Shown here piece after piece: positions 7,131 to 14,489 of a stretch of DNA of 24,159 bases; the first letter of the stretch is position 1, and each line of letters starts with the position of its first letter. Made by a program: the position numbers and the translations under genes. Source of the stretch: JAEUIE01 sp035430005 (GTDB lineage Bacteria; Planctomycetota; Planctomycetia; Gemmatales; HRBIN36); assembly GCA_035430005.1 (NCBI GenBank), contig DAOMFV010000077.1:1-24159 (forward strand), in the 5' to 3' direction. Below the pieces are notes generated by a model. The model was given only the letters and a program-made list of their open reading frames with translations, had not been told where the DNA came from and searched no databases.

Positions 7131-8114
7131 CTAATACTTCACAGCGAAGCCTGCACCGAAGAAGTAATCGTCGGCAGAATGGGTCAGCCCTTTGCCGCCT
7201 CGGATATCGAGCTGGAAGAGAGGTGTGATTTTGTAAGTGAAGCCACCGTCAAGATAGTGCTGGGCGGTCACATCGGGGCTGGTCGCTCCGGTGGGGTAGA
7301 AGGCAAACCACTCGGTATAGGCTCCCAGCTTTTCGGTGAGCTTGTAGCCGACGGTGATGGATTGAGCTAACTCCAGGTAAGTATGCCCGTTCTCGTCGAC
7401 TGTCGAATTACCCTGAACACTGCCGCCCAGATTGAGAAACTCGTTCACTTCCCAGCCAAAGAGATAGTTCAAGCCGGGGAGCGTTTTCTCTGCTGACAGG
7501 TTGTTCGATCCGGTGGGAACGGTCATCTGAAGGATGAGCGCCGTTTCAGGCAGGTATTTCTTCTGTTCGGTGAGGGCGATCTTGGTGCCGAGATACATGT
7601 CTTCCCCACCACTGGTGGCGAAGACCGAGCCATCATCTCCCGGCTTTTTGGTATTGGAGAAGTTCTGCCCGATGCGGAGTTCGAACCAGTCAGCAAAGAG
7701 TCCGACACGGAGCAATGCTTCCGGGTAGGAATGCGATGCCTGCAAAGCTGCATCCTTGCTTCTGCTGTAGGTATATCCTGATTCGAGTTGCACCCGTCCT
7801 TTACCAACAGTGGTGCTTGATTCGGTGAAGTCGGGTCGATCAGTCTGAATCTTATCTGCTTCAGGCTCCGCTTCAGACTTGTCTTTCTCTTTGTTCTTAC
7901 TTTCTTCGTCGCTCTTGTCGGCTTTGTCTTTGCCGTTCTCCTTCTTTTCCTTTTCTTTGTCCTTGTCTTCCTCTTTCTTAGGACCGATTTCCCAGGACAG
8001 GAGAGTTTTGGGGCCCTTTTCAGATTCAGGTGTTGCTGGACAGGAACACGTGGCACAACCCAGGCTAAGGAGAGGGAAGAACCCAACTATTAAGAACAGT
8101 TTTGACAAAGTCAT
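7131..8114 (-). CDS. Porin-like outer-membrane protein (phenol MetA type)
   Basis: A 327-residue exported protein. Residues 1-25 form a signal sequence with a cysteine cluster (LGCATCSC); C20 could be lipidated, but the -3 residue is atypical. Residues 46-87 are almost entirely Lys/Glu/Asp. From residue 89 the sequence matches the MetA-pathway transporter-like family: KIQTDRPDFTESSTTVGKG, then repeated amphipathic strands of alternating aromatic residues up to the final FFGAGFAVKY, consistent with a beta-barrel ending in an aromatic residue. The usual name is 'transporter', but transport is rarely shown experimentally. The acidic/basic linker between signal peptide and barrel is unusual. No Shine-Dalgarno is obvious. 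Confidence 0.75.
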   Translation of the reverse strand: MTLSKLFLIVGFFPLLSLGCATCSCPATPESEKGPKTLLSWEIGPKKEEDKDKEKEKKENGKDKADKSDEESKNKEKDKSEAEPEADKIQTDRPDFTESSTTVGKGRVQLESGYTYSRSKDAALQASHSYPEALLRVGLFADWFELRIGQNFSNTKKPGDDGSVFATSGGEDMYLGTKIALTEQKKYLPETALILQMTVPTGSNNLSAEKTLPGLNYLFGWEVNEFLNLGGSVQGNSTVDENGHTYLELAQSITVGYKLTEKLGAYTEWFAFYPTGATSPDVTAQHYLDGGFTYKITPLFQLDIRGGKGLTHSADDYFFGAGFAVKY

Positions 8115-8202
8115 CGGGTAATACCATTACTGCATCATTAGCCTCAACTAACTTCGGCAATACAGAGATGTTTTGTTCAACTTCTTCAGGTTCTTATTGC
8201 AT

Positions 8203-8847
8203 TTAACCCACATTCCATGTGTCGATTCGTTCAAACTTCACTTGATCACCAACTGATAATGGGAAATAGCCAGTCTGTAAGTCAACCAGCTTCATCGGGG
8301 TACGGCCAATGAGGGCCCAGCCGCCTGGCGTGGACTGAGGGTAGATACACGATTGCTTGCCGACGATAGCGACGCTTCCGTCAGGTACCTTGAGACGGGG
8401 TTCCTTCCTTCGAGCAATGCCTTGCAGCTTCTTGGGCAACCAGCCGAGGTAGGGAAAACCTGGGGAGAAGCCGATAGCGTAGATGGTAAATGTGGTTTCA
8501 CTGTGAAGGGCAATGACCTCCTCGACATTCATTTTCAATTCCCTGGCCACCAACTCCAGGTCTTCACCCATTTCATAGCAGCAGGGGATGCGGTGCAGCT
8601 TGCTGATAGTTTCCAGCTTTTTGAGCTTCACCCGGCTCAGCTCGTTCAGGAGTTGAGAAACGGGCAGAGTGCTGGTTTTGACATGCACCGCCAGCGACTG
8701 GTAGGCGACAACGACATCCTCGACGCCGGGCCAATTCTTCTCTTTCACTGCAGTGGCCAGTTGTTGAGCAGTAAGTTCATCCGGACACGTCGCCAGGACG
8801 GCTCGATCTCCCATAGGTTCCACTTTCCAGCCTGTGACAGCGGGCAT
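8203..8847 (-). CDS. pxpB: 5-oxoprolinase subunit B (PxpB/KipI family)
   Basis: About 214 residues matching PxpB, formerly allophanate hydrolase subunit 1 / KipI. This subunit works with PxpA and PxpC in ATP-dependent opening of 5-oxoproline to glutamate. Family signatures are WKVEPMGDRAVL near the start, HRIPCCYEMGEDLELVA in the middle, and the very conserved FTIYAIGFSPGFPYLGWLP followed by RLKVPDGSVAIVG and STPGGWALIGRTP. An ATG at 8910 would add 21 residues. I prefer 8847 because the conserved domain begins there and AGAAAGG precedes it. Neither pxpA nor pxpC adjoins it: downstream on the same strand is the porin-like gene and upstream is divergent rpiB. It could act with partners elsewhere, or as a KipI-like inhibitor. 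Confidence 0.88.
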   Translation of the reverse strand: MPAVTGWKVEPMGDRAVLATCPDELTAQQLATAVKEKNWPGVEDVVVAYQSLAVHVKTSTLPVSQLLNELSRVKLKKLETISKLHRIPCCYEMGEDLELVARELKMNVEEVIALHSETTFTIYAIGFSPGFPYLGWLPKKLQGIARRKEPRLKVPDGSVAIVGKQSCIYPQSTPGGWALIGRTPMKLVDLQTGYFPLSVGDQVKFERIDTWNVG

Positions 8848-8926
8848 GTGAGGCCTTTCTCCAAGATATACAGCCAGAATGTTGGCAAGGACGCTGCAAT
8901 CCTTTAACATAACTCTAGCTGCCGCC

Positions 8927-8971
8927 CAGCCTTCTGGCTGCGGCTGCCTTTGTTATTCAGCCCCCAGGCTG
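8927..8971. promoter_or_regulatory. Two CAGCC-N4-GGCTG palindromes between divergent genes
   Basis: CAGCC-TTCT-GGCTG (8927-8940) and CAGCC-CCCA-GGCTG (8958-8971) have identical arms, and their centres are 31 bp apart, close to three helical turns. They sit in the pxpB-rpiB divergent region; the second ends just before the rpiB ribosome binding site (AAGGA, 8974-8978). They could be paired operator sites or two more members of the AGCCCCC hairpin repeat family. The sequence alone does not decide. Confidence 0.45.
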
Positions 8972-8987
8972 TGAAGGATCGTACGAC

Positions 8988-9443
8988 ATGAGGATCGCAA
9001 TTGCTGGTGACCATCGTGGCTTCGAACTGAAGAAGCGGCTGATCACGTCACTGACTAAACAAGGCCACACCGTTGACGATAAAGGCACCAGTGGCCCCGA
9101 GAGCTGCGATTACCCCGATTTGGCTTTTCTCGTAGGTGAAGCTGTCGGCTTGGGCCAGGCCGATCGTGGCATCCTCATCTGCGGTACCGGTATCGGCATG
9201 TGCATCGCCGCCAATAAAGTGCTCGGCGTTCGTGCGGCCAACTGTCATGATCTCATCACAGCCGAGTTGAGCCGACGGCATAACGATGCCAATGTACTCT
9301 GCCTTTCAGGTGATCTGCTTGGAGGAGATATGGTCGAGCGAGTCGTCAAAGCCTGGCTGACTACTGACTTTGAAACGAACTCTCGACACTCACGCCGAGT
9401 GGACAAGATCATTGAGTATGGGAAGATCCATATCTCCAGGTAA
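8988..9443 (+). CDS. rpiB: Ribose-5-phosphate isomerase B
   Basis: A 151-residue RpiB/LacAB-family isomerase interconverting ribose 5-phosphate and ribulose 5-phosphate in the non-oxidative pentose phosphate pathway. Signatures are the N-terminal MRIAIAGDHRGFELK (Asp8-His9 region), the catalytic-cysteine segment LICGTGIGMCIAANKV, then GVRAANCHD and a phosphate-binding RRHNDANVLCL. Length is standard. AAGGA lies 9 nt before the ATG. The S1-domain gene starts 56 nt downstream, so the two may be cotranscribed. Cytoplasmic. Confidence 0.96.
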   Translation: MRIAIAGDHRGFELKKRLITSLTKQGHTVDDKGTSGPESCDYPDLAFLVGEAVGLGQADRGILICGTGIGMCIAANKVLGVRAANCHDLITAELSRRHNDANVLCLSGDLLGGDMVERVVKAWLTTDFETNSRHSRRVDKIIEYGKIHISR

Positions 9444-9499
9444 TCAGACACGTCTTCGGATACTTCAGCCGCCGAGGCAGGTCGTTAAGGATTTTATCG

Positions 9500-11005
9500 A
9501 TGAGTACGAGCAATAAGAACGTCGTCACGCCGCTCAAGAAGGAGCCTGTGATGCTCTTCGGTGCCAATATCCCTGCAAAGGCCATTGCTCCGGAGAAACC
9601 GAAGGCTCCGACCTCGCCGGCACCTGTGGCTGCAGTGGCACCTGTTGCTCAAGCAGCCCCGGTAGCAGTCATACCCAAGCCGGCTGAGAATCCCTTTCCA
9701 TCACTGGGTCTCAAGCCAGCCCCACCCACGGCACCTGCCGTTCGTCCTGCGAAGGTGAAGATCGTTGATAACACCGTTCGTAAGTTCGCTGATCTCAATC
9801 GTCGGCAGCAGGTGATGGATGATGAAGTCGAAGCGGAACTGGCACGGGCCCTCGGCGAGATGCCTGAGGACAAGCTCTATGCCGCTGATTCGGTTTCACA
9901 GGGATCGCAGGGTAAGGGGGGCAACAAGAAGGGCAAGGTCATCAGCATTCATGGCGACGATGTCTTTGTGGATATCGGCGGTCGCAGCCAGGGGGTGGTT
10001 CCTTTCGAGACCTTCGCCACCGAACCCAAAGTGGGCGATGAGATTGAAGTCGTCATCAAGGGATTCGATGGCGCCAATGGCTGCATGCTCTTGGCCTTGC
10101 CTGGCGCTGCGGAACGCACCGTTGATTGGTCAAGCGTTGCCCGGGGCATGATCATCGAAGCCAAGGTGACCGGCACCAATAAGGGTGGCCTCAGTGTGGA
10201 AGTGAACGGTATCCGTGGCTTCCTGCCGATCAGCCAGCTCGAAATGTTCCGAGTTGATGACACTGCTCCCTACGTGAATCAGAAGATTCGTTGCATGATC
10301 ACGGAAGTGGAACCATTGGAGAAGAACCTGGTCGTCAGCCGACGGGCCTTGCTCGAACAGGAACGGGCTGAGCAGCAGGAGAAGCTGTGGGCAGAGCTTG
10401 CTGAAGGTCAGAAGCGAACAGCCATCGTAGGGAATATCAAAGACTTCGGTGCCTTCGTTGATCTCGGCGGAACCGATGCCTTGCTGCCCACCGGCGAGAT
10501 GGCATGGCAGAAGGTGGATGATCCTGCCAAGTTCGTCAGTCCCGGTCAGCGAATCGAAGTAAAGGTCATCCGCCTCGATAAGGAACGCCGTAAGGTCACG
10601 GTCAGTCTGCGGGAATGCATGAGCAGCCCCTGGGATGAAGTGGTAAACAACTTCCCGGTCGGCAGCATTGTTCCCGGCAAGGTCACGCGCATCATGGACT
10701 TCGGTGCGTTCATCGAACTAGCGCCCGGTATCGAAGGGTTGCTGCACATCTCTGAAGTGGCTACCAAGCGTATCTTCCGAGTGACCGATGTAGTTAAGGT
10801 TGGCGACACGGCTGAAGTGAAGATCATCAAGTACGATCCCGAGAGCCGTCGTATGAGTCTGTCGCTGAAGGCGGTGCAAAAGGAAAAGGAAGCAGCGGAG
10901 CAGGGCATAGCTGAGGCTGCAGCAGATGCGGCAGAAGCCGCCGAGGATGCTGCCCCCCGCAAGCCGATCCATCGCCGTACCGATCTCAAGGGCGGCTTGA
11001 AGTAA
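9500..11005 (+). CDS. Four-domain S1 RNA-binding protein (ribosomal S1-like)
   Basis: 501 residues. The first 90 are Pro/Ala-rich and probably disordered, with a short helical segment at about 93-125. Four S1 (OB-fold) domains then follow: about 143-200 (GKVISIHGDDVFVDIGGRSQG), 213-282 (GMIIEAKVTGTNKGGLSVEV), 303-372 (AIVGNIKDFGAFVDLGG) and 387-457 (GSIVPGKVTRIMDFGAFIEL). The tail is an Ala/Glu helix followed by a basic end. The last two domains, joined as in bacterial ribosomal protein S1, support a role in mRNA binding during translation. E. coli S1 has six domains, so this is a shorter form. It could be the organism's rpsA or an S1 paralogue. TAAGG lies about 9 nt before the ATG. Confidence 0.85.
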   Translation: MSTSNKNVVTPLKKEPVMLFGANIPAKAIAPEKPKAPTSPAPVAAVAPVAQAAPVAVIPKPAENPFPSLGLKPAPPTAPAVRPAKVKIVDNTVRKFADLNRRQQVMDDEVEAELARALGEMPEDKLYAADSVSQGSQGKGGNKKGKVISIHGDDVFVDIGGRSQGVVPFETFATEPKVGDEIEVVIKGFDGANGCMLLALPGAAERTVDWSSVARGMIIEAKVTGTNKGGLSVEVNGIRGFLPISQLEMFRVDDTAPYVNQKIRCMITEVEPLEKNLVVSRRALLEQERAEQQEKLWAELAEGQKRTAIVGNIKDFGAFVDLGGTDALLPTGEMAWQKVDDPAKFVSPGQRIEVKVIRLDKERRKVTVSLRECMSSPWDEVVNNFPVGSIVPGKVTRIMDFGAFIELAPGIEGLLHISEVATKRIFRVTDVVKVGDTAEVKIIKYDPESRRMSLSLKAVQKEKEAAEQGIAEAAADAAEAAEDAAPRKPIHRRTDLKGGLK

Positions 11006-11021
11006 GGCGACAGCCTTACTC

Positions 11022-11044
11022 GTCCCCGGTCGGAGACCGAGGAC
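11022..11044. repeat. GC-rich hairpin between S1 and exonuclease genes
   Basis: GTCC-C-CGGTC (11022-11031) pairs with GACCG-A-GGAC (11035-11044) around a GGA loop, with one mismatch. It lies 17 nt after the S1 stop and 22 nt before the next start. There is no T-run, so it is more likely an intercistronic processing or stabilising hairpin, or a repeat copy, than a strong terminator. Confidence 0.5.
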
Positions 11045-11065
11045 AAGAAGCTACGAGAAGCACCC

Positions 11066-11875
11066 ATGTCTGACACCGTCAAACCCGGCTACCTGATCTT
11101 CGACATCGAGACCATTCCCGATGGCCAACTCCTTGCGGACACCAAGTTTCCGGGCCTGAACCTGACTGCCCATGAAGCGGTGATTCGCGCGCAGGATGAT
11201 GCCAGAGCCACCTCGACTTCCGGTTCCGACTTTCTGCCGTTGACGTATCATCTGCCAGTTGCCGTCTGTGTGCTGAAGGTAGGCATCGACTTTAGACCCC
11301 AATCGCTGGTCTGTCTCGATGCACCGCTCTATCGGCCTCAGGAGATCGTCGCCTCGTTCTGGAAAGGCGCGGAGCATTACAAAGCCAGACTGGTCAGCTT
11401 CAATGGCAGAACCTTTGATATTCCCGTTCTCGAACTGGCTGCTTTCCGTTATGGCATCCAGATTCCCTGGCACTTCAAGGGCGACCCGAAGGGCTATAAG
11501 GACAAAGGCCCCCGCAACCGATACAGCGATCTGCATCTCGATCTCATGGAGTTTTTCTCGAACTACAACGCCTACCGCCTGGCAGGAGGGCTCAATCTTC
11601 TCTCCAAGCTCATCGGCATCCCCGGCAAGTTTGAGATGAGCGGGGCCAACGTTTACTCCATGATTCAGACCGGCAACTACGCCGCCGTGAATGAGTATTG
11701 TTCATTCGATGTGCTAGATACCTACTTTGTCTTGCTGCGATCAAGGGTACTCACCGGCGACTTGACCCTGAATCAGGAAGAGCAACTCAAGAAAGAAGCC
11801 CACCAGTGGCTCGAAGCGGAGAGCCAGAAGCAGCCCCATTTGAAAAGGTACTTGGAGAAGTTTCAGGTTGTGTAG
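11066..11875 (+). CDS. Predicted PolB-like 3'-5' exonuclease
   Basis: A 269-residue DnaQ-fold nuclease of the family related to the exonuclease domain of B-family polymerases (Pfam DNA_pol_B_exo2 type). Exo I is FDIETIPDG with D13 and E15; Exo II is SFNGRTFDIPVL with D118; Exo III is YCSFDVLDTYFVLLR with Y211 and D215. These give the four acidic residues for two-metal catalysis. There is no polymerase domain, so it is a stand-alone nuclease, probably acting on DNA ends in repair or replication; that role is inferred. The conserved LHLDLMEFFSNY and LNLLSKLIGIPGK segments fit the family. It follows the S1 gene and precedes two small genes in the same direction. Confidence 0.88.
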   Translation: MSDTVKPGYLIFDIETIPDGQLLADTKFPGLNLTAHEAVIRAQDDARATSTSGSDFLPLTYHLPVAVCVLKVGIDFRPQSLVCLDAPLYRPQEIVASFWKGAEHYKARLVSFNGRTFDIPVLELAAFRYGIQIPWHFKGDPKGYKDKGPRNRYSDLHLDLMEFFSNYNAYRLAGGLNLLSKLIGIPGKFEMSGANVYSMIQTGNYAAVNEYCSFDVLDTYFVLLRSRVLTGDLTLNQEEQLKKEAHQWLEAESQKQPHLKRYLEKFQVV

Positions 11876-11916
11876 GGTGTGGAGGATAGAGTAATTCTCA
11901 AACGAAGGTTCCAGCA

Positions 11917-12255
11917 ATGACAAGGAACTCCAACATGCTTCAAGATGTTCGAAATGAATATGATCCGTTTGTTTTGAATTTTCGAGTGTTGTTGGTCGTC
12001 TTCATCTTCTTTGGATTGTGGTTCAGTATTCCCTGGCTCTTTCGTTTTGGTCTAGTGACTGACATCATTTATCTACAGTTCGCCAGCTTCGTCCTGCCGT
12101 TGTTTGCCACGGGGTTGGTGATCTTCCTTGTCTATTTTCGCTTAGCCAGGCGAGTTCCGATTCATTGGTGGATTATTGGCTTAAGCCTGGTACTTGGAAT
12201 GGCGCTAAGCTGGTATTCGTATAACAGACTTCACGATATCGTTGAGAAGATATGA
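11917..12255 (+). CDS. Small three-helix membrane protein, unknown
   Basis: 112 residues. Three hydrophobic segments are visible: about 25-45 (LLVVFIFFGLWFSIPWLF), 51-75 (IIYLQFASFVLPLFATGLVIFLVYF) and 84-103 (WWIIGLSLVLGMALSWY), with short charged ends. I do not recognise the family. GAAGG sits about 8 nt before the ATG at 11917; an in-frame ATG at 11935 is an alternative. The base composition looks more AT-rich than its neighbours, as expected for Phe/Leu/Ile-rich membrane codons. It lies between the exonuclease and the DUF2007 gene, with gaps of 41 and 33 nt, and is probably in the same transcript. Confidence 0.7.
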   Translation: MTRNSNMLQDVRNEYDPFVLNFRVLLVVFIFFGLWFSIPWLFRFGLVTDIIYLQFASFVLPLFATGLVIFLVYFRLARRVPIHWWIIGLSLVLGMALSWYSYNRLHDIVEKI

Positions 12256-12288
12256 TGCTGCAAGGCATCTCCACTGGAGTATGGCACT

Positions 12289-12606
12289 ATGACCGGCGAC
12301 CCTGTCACCCTGATGACCTTCGACAAAGAAGAAGACGCTGAGCTTAAGCAGATGCTGCTGGAACAGGAAGGCATCGAGAGCTTCCTCAACAATGCCAACG
12401 TGGCTACGCTGAACCTGGGCAGTGCATTCGGCGAGATCAAGTTGCAGGTGGCAGCAGGCGATGCGGAACGGGCTCGAGAGATATTGAATAACGCTCCAGC
12501 GCGTGAACCAACAAGCCCACAAACCGATAACCAGTGCCTGGCCTGTGGAGCGGAAATGGTTAGCAGTGTCTGTCCCAAGTGTGGCTGGACGTATCAGCAG
12601 GCGTAA
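12289..12606 (+). CDS. DUF2007 protein with C-terminal zinc ribbon
   Basis: 105 residues. The N-terminal 68 match the DUF2007 'putative signal transducing' fold: VTLMTFDKEEDAELKQMLLEQEGIESFL, then LGSAFGEIKLQVAAGDAERAREIL. A Pro/Thr linker leads to a compact zinc ribbon with C83/C86 and C95/C98 (CLACG..VCPKCGW). DUF2007 is PII-like in predicted fold, but its ligand is not established. GGAG lies 9 nt before the ATG. It is the last gene of the plus-strand cluster and is followed by a strong hairpin at 12628-12657. Confidence 0.8.
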   Translation: MTGDPVTLMTFDKEEDAELKQMLLEQEGIESFLNNANVATLNLGSAFGEIKLQVAAGDAERAREILNNAPAREPTSPQTDNQCLACGAEMVSSVCPKCGWTYQQA

Positions 12607-12627
12607 TGAGAGGCTTTCGGTCAATCA

Positions 12628-12657
12628 GAGAGGCACGGTGGAGAGATCGTGCCTCTC
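12628..12657. terminator. Strong hairpin ending the plus-strand cluster
   Basis: GAGAGGCACG (12628-12637) and CGTGCCTCTC (12648-12657) form a perfect 10-bp stem with a 10-nt loop. It is 21 nt after the DUF2007 stop and 15 nt from the stop of the opposing lipoprotein gene. It lacks a T-run on both strands. It probably serves both converging transcripts. Confidence 0.65.
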
Positions 12658-12672
12658 ATCAAGAACCTTGAC

Positions 12673-13074
12673 TTACTTTTTCAGCGTGAAATGGAGCGGC
12701 GACATTCCTTCGTTGACGTCTGCCACCAGATCGCCAGTGCCTTCATAGTATTTAGAGGGAACTGCCTTATAGAAGGTTTTCTGCTCACCTTCCGGTGAAA
12801 CCAGTTGAACAGAGTACTTTCCAATAGCTGCTCCCTTGGAACCGGATTGATGGACAGCCTGGAAGCTGCCTGTCTCGTCGGTAACAGCAGTGGCAGAACC
12901 CATCTTGCCCTCGTTAGGATTGAAAATCAAACGAGTGCCCTTGGGTAGAGGTTTTCCGTCGGCGAAGAGAACCTTGCCCTCCACCGGAACCAGTTTGGCA
13001 GTATTCGAACTGCAGCCAGGCAACGTACTGGTCAACAGTGCCAGGACGCAGGTCAGTAAAGAAAAGCGTTTCAT
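12673..13074 (-). CDS. Small planctomycete lipoprotein, carboxypeptidase-regulatory-like
   Basis: 133 residues with a clear lipoprotein signal peptide: MKRFSLLTCVLALL then lipobox LPGC, lipidated at Cys21. The mature part is a single beta-sandwich of the carboxypeptidase-regulatory type: VEGKVLFADGKPLPKGTRLIF, then TDETGSFQAV and GKYSVQLVSPEG. I start at 13074 because the in-frame ATG at 13125 lies inside the upstream terminator hairpin and would bury the signal peptide; ACGAGG precedes the chosen ATG. It directly follows the DUF1559 prepilin gene, a pairing that recurs in Planctomycetota, and probably acts with it at the cell envelope. Mechanism unknown. Confidence 0.85.
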   Translation of the reverse strand: MKRFSLLTCVLALLTSTLPGCSSNTAKLVPVEGKVLFADGKPLPKGTRLIFNPNEGKMGSATAVTDETGSFQAVHQSGSKGAAIGKYSVQLVSPEGEQKTFYKAVPSKYYEGTGDLVADVNEGMSPLHFTLKK

Positions 13075-13100
13075 CTTGAAGTACCTCGTGTTGTAGTCAA

Positions 13101-13140
13101 GAAAAATAGAAACAGGCCGATTCACGTGGATCGGCCTGTT
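13101..13140 (-). terminator. Intrinsic terminator between prepilin and lipoprotein genes
   Basis: On the minus strand AACAGGCCGAT (13140-13130) pairs with ATCGGCCTGTT (13121-13111), a perfect 11-bp stem with an 8-nt loop, followed at once by TCTATTTTTC. It starts 5 nt after the DUF1559 stop. This is a textbook Rho-independent terminator that would cut expression of the downstream lipoprotein gene relative to the prepilin. Confidence 0.9.
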
Positions 13141-13145
13141 GAGAA

Positions 13146-14258
13146 TTACCAGTCGATATCAAAGGTCTCACCGCCGTTGCGGGTACCGAGAGAGTAAACG
13201 ACTCGCAGTGAAATTTGATCGCTGATGAAAGCGACGTGGCCATCGAGAAAGACGCAGTTCGCGCCGTTCACATGGAAGCTGAACCATTCATTGTTGGGGC
13301 CGTTGTCGTGATAGTTCCAATTCCCGTTAGGCAGAGGACCACCCGTGGGCCACTTGTTATTGTTCATGACCTTGGAGCAGCCGGAAGTATTGTCCGGTTC
13401 ACCCCAGCGCCAATGACGGCGGCCCAGGTTATCTTTGGGATCCAGATAGCTGTTCGGAGGAAGGAAAGCAACGGCCGGATCATTCCACATTCTTTCATTA
13501 CGCCCGGCGTCTTCGTAGATCAGGATGGAATTGCTGCTGCCATCGCCATTGACGGTATCGGTGATACGAGCGGCACCATGGAATAGGTTAATGGTCGACC
13601 CGATGACAGAGGATTCTTTCAGTTGGTAACACTTGGCTGGTGAAATATCAGCCGAACCTGGTGAGTAGGTCTTATACCAACTGGGGTCATAGGCAGCGGA
13701 AGTAACAGCAGTGGGAAAACGGCCTGCAGGCAACCCCGAAATGACCGAATTGGCAGCGCTGATTTCCACATAGGGCAGGAAAGCATAGTCAGAATGGCCG
13801 TAACCTTCACTGTCGCGCTGTTCGGTGCGGTATCCCTGGGATGGGCAGAGCAGAATCTTGAGCACGGAGCCAAACCCACCTCCTGCCAAGGCTGTGCTGG
13901 CATTGATACCTTCATTGTGACGTAGCTTAAGATCAATTTGTTTTAAGATGTTGTCCCCTTCGATGTAAGGAAGTAGCAACGTATACGGGCAGTGAAAGTC
14001 CTGCGTTTTGTGCTGGACTCCATCGGCAGGATCGGTGGCGAAATGCTCGCCGCTGCGAGGCAGCTTGTTGTAGTCGTTGTGGAAATTGTGACAGGCAATG
14101 GCCAGTTGTTTCAGGTTGGACTGGCATAGCATCTTGTTCGCTGCTTCGCGAACCTTCTGGATAGCTGGCAGCAACATAGCCATCAATAGTGATATGATCG
14201 CGATCACCACAAGCAGTTCAATCAACGTGAATCCCGGCCTTTGGTTTTTCCTTGACAT
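13146..14258 (-). CDS. DUF1559 prepilin-like protein (H-X9-DG family)
   Basis: 370 residues. The N-terminus is a class III (type IV pilin/pseudopilin) signal: RPGFTLIELLVVIAIISLLMAMLLP, with cleavage expected between Gly9 and Phe10 and Glu at position 5 of the mature protein. The DUF1559 domain follows (AANKMLCQSNLKQLAIACHNFHND) and ends in the family's C-terminal HVNGANCVFLDGHVAFIS motif. These proteins are massively expanded in Planctomycetota and presumed to be exported by a type II/IV pilus-like machine; function is not settled. I chose 14258 because a perfect AGGAGG (14266-14271) is 7 nt upstream; a farther ATG at 14300 adds 14 residues that do not suit a prepilin. Its own terminator follows. 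Confidence 0.95.
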   Translation of the reverse strand: MSRKNQRPGFTLIELLVVIAIISLLMAMLLPAIQKVREAANKMLCQSNLKQLAIACHNFHNDYNKLPRSGEHFATDPADGVQHKTQDFHCPYTLLLPYIEGDNILKQIDLKLRHNEGINASTALAGGGFGSVLKILLCPSQGYRTEQRDSEGYGHSDYAFLPYVEISAANSVISGLPAGRFPTAVTSAAYDPSWYKTYSPGSADISPAKCYQLKESSVIGSTINLFHGAARITDTVNGDGSSNSILIYEDAGRNERMWNDPAVAFLPPNSYLDPKDNLGRRHWRWGEPDNTSGCSKVMNNNKWPTGGPLPNGNWNYHDNGPNNEWFSFHVNGANCVFLDGHVAFISDQISLRVVYSLGTRNGGETFDIDW

Positions 14259-14430
14259 CGTCTTTCCTCCTGAGTGGTTCTCTCTTGCGCTGTAGACCAT
14301 CCACAGTGTTCAAAGAGAGTGTTCCCTCACAGATGCCTCGTCAGCATAGTCAGCAAATGTGACGAACCAGTGTGGCGACTACGAATACCACAGGAAGAAC
14401 GTGTGAAGGGAATTTGGCGCCCTATGGCGC

Positions 14431-14467
14431 AATAATAAAGGGGCAAGAAGATTACCTTCTCGCCCCT
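14431..14467 (-). terminator. Intrinsic terminator after the cytochrome gene
   Basis: On the minus strand AGGGGC-G-AGAAG pairs with CTTCT-T-GCCCCT (14467-14439) around a 5-nt loop, giving 11 bp with one mismatch, followed by TTTATTATTG. It lies 22 nt after the cytochrome stop (14490) and separates that unit from the DUF1559 gene, whose own promoter must lie in 14259-14430. Confidence 0.8.
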
Positions 14468-14489
14468 ATGACGAGTTGAACTACAACGA

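Noticed and set aside
7523..8086. Lys/Arg-rich 187-residue frame resembling a basic nucleic-acid-binding protein
   Set aside because: It is the shifted reading of the Lys/Glu codon run in the porin-like gene.
13075..13125. Earlier start of the small lipoprotein
   Set aside because: It would begin inside the upstream terminator stem and hide the lipoprotein signal peptide.
14259..14300. Earlier start of the DUF1559 protein
   Set aside because: The perfect AGGAGG seven bases before 14258 and the usual short prepilin leader favour the later ATG.
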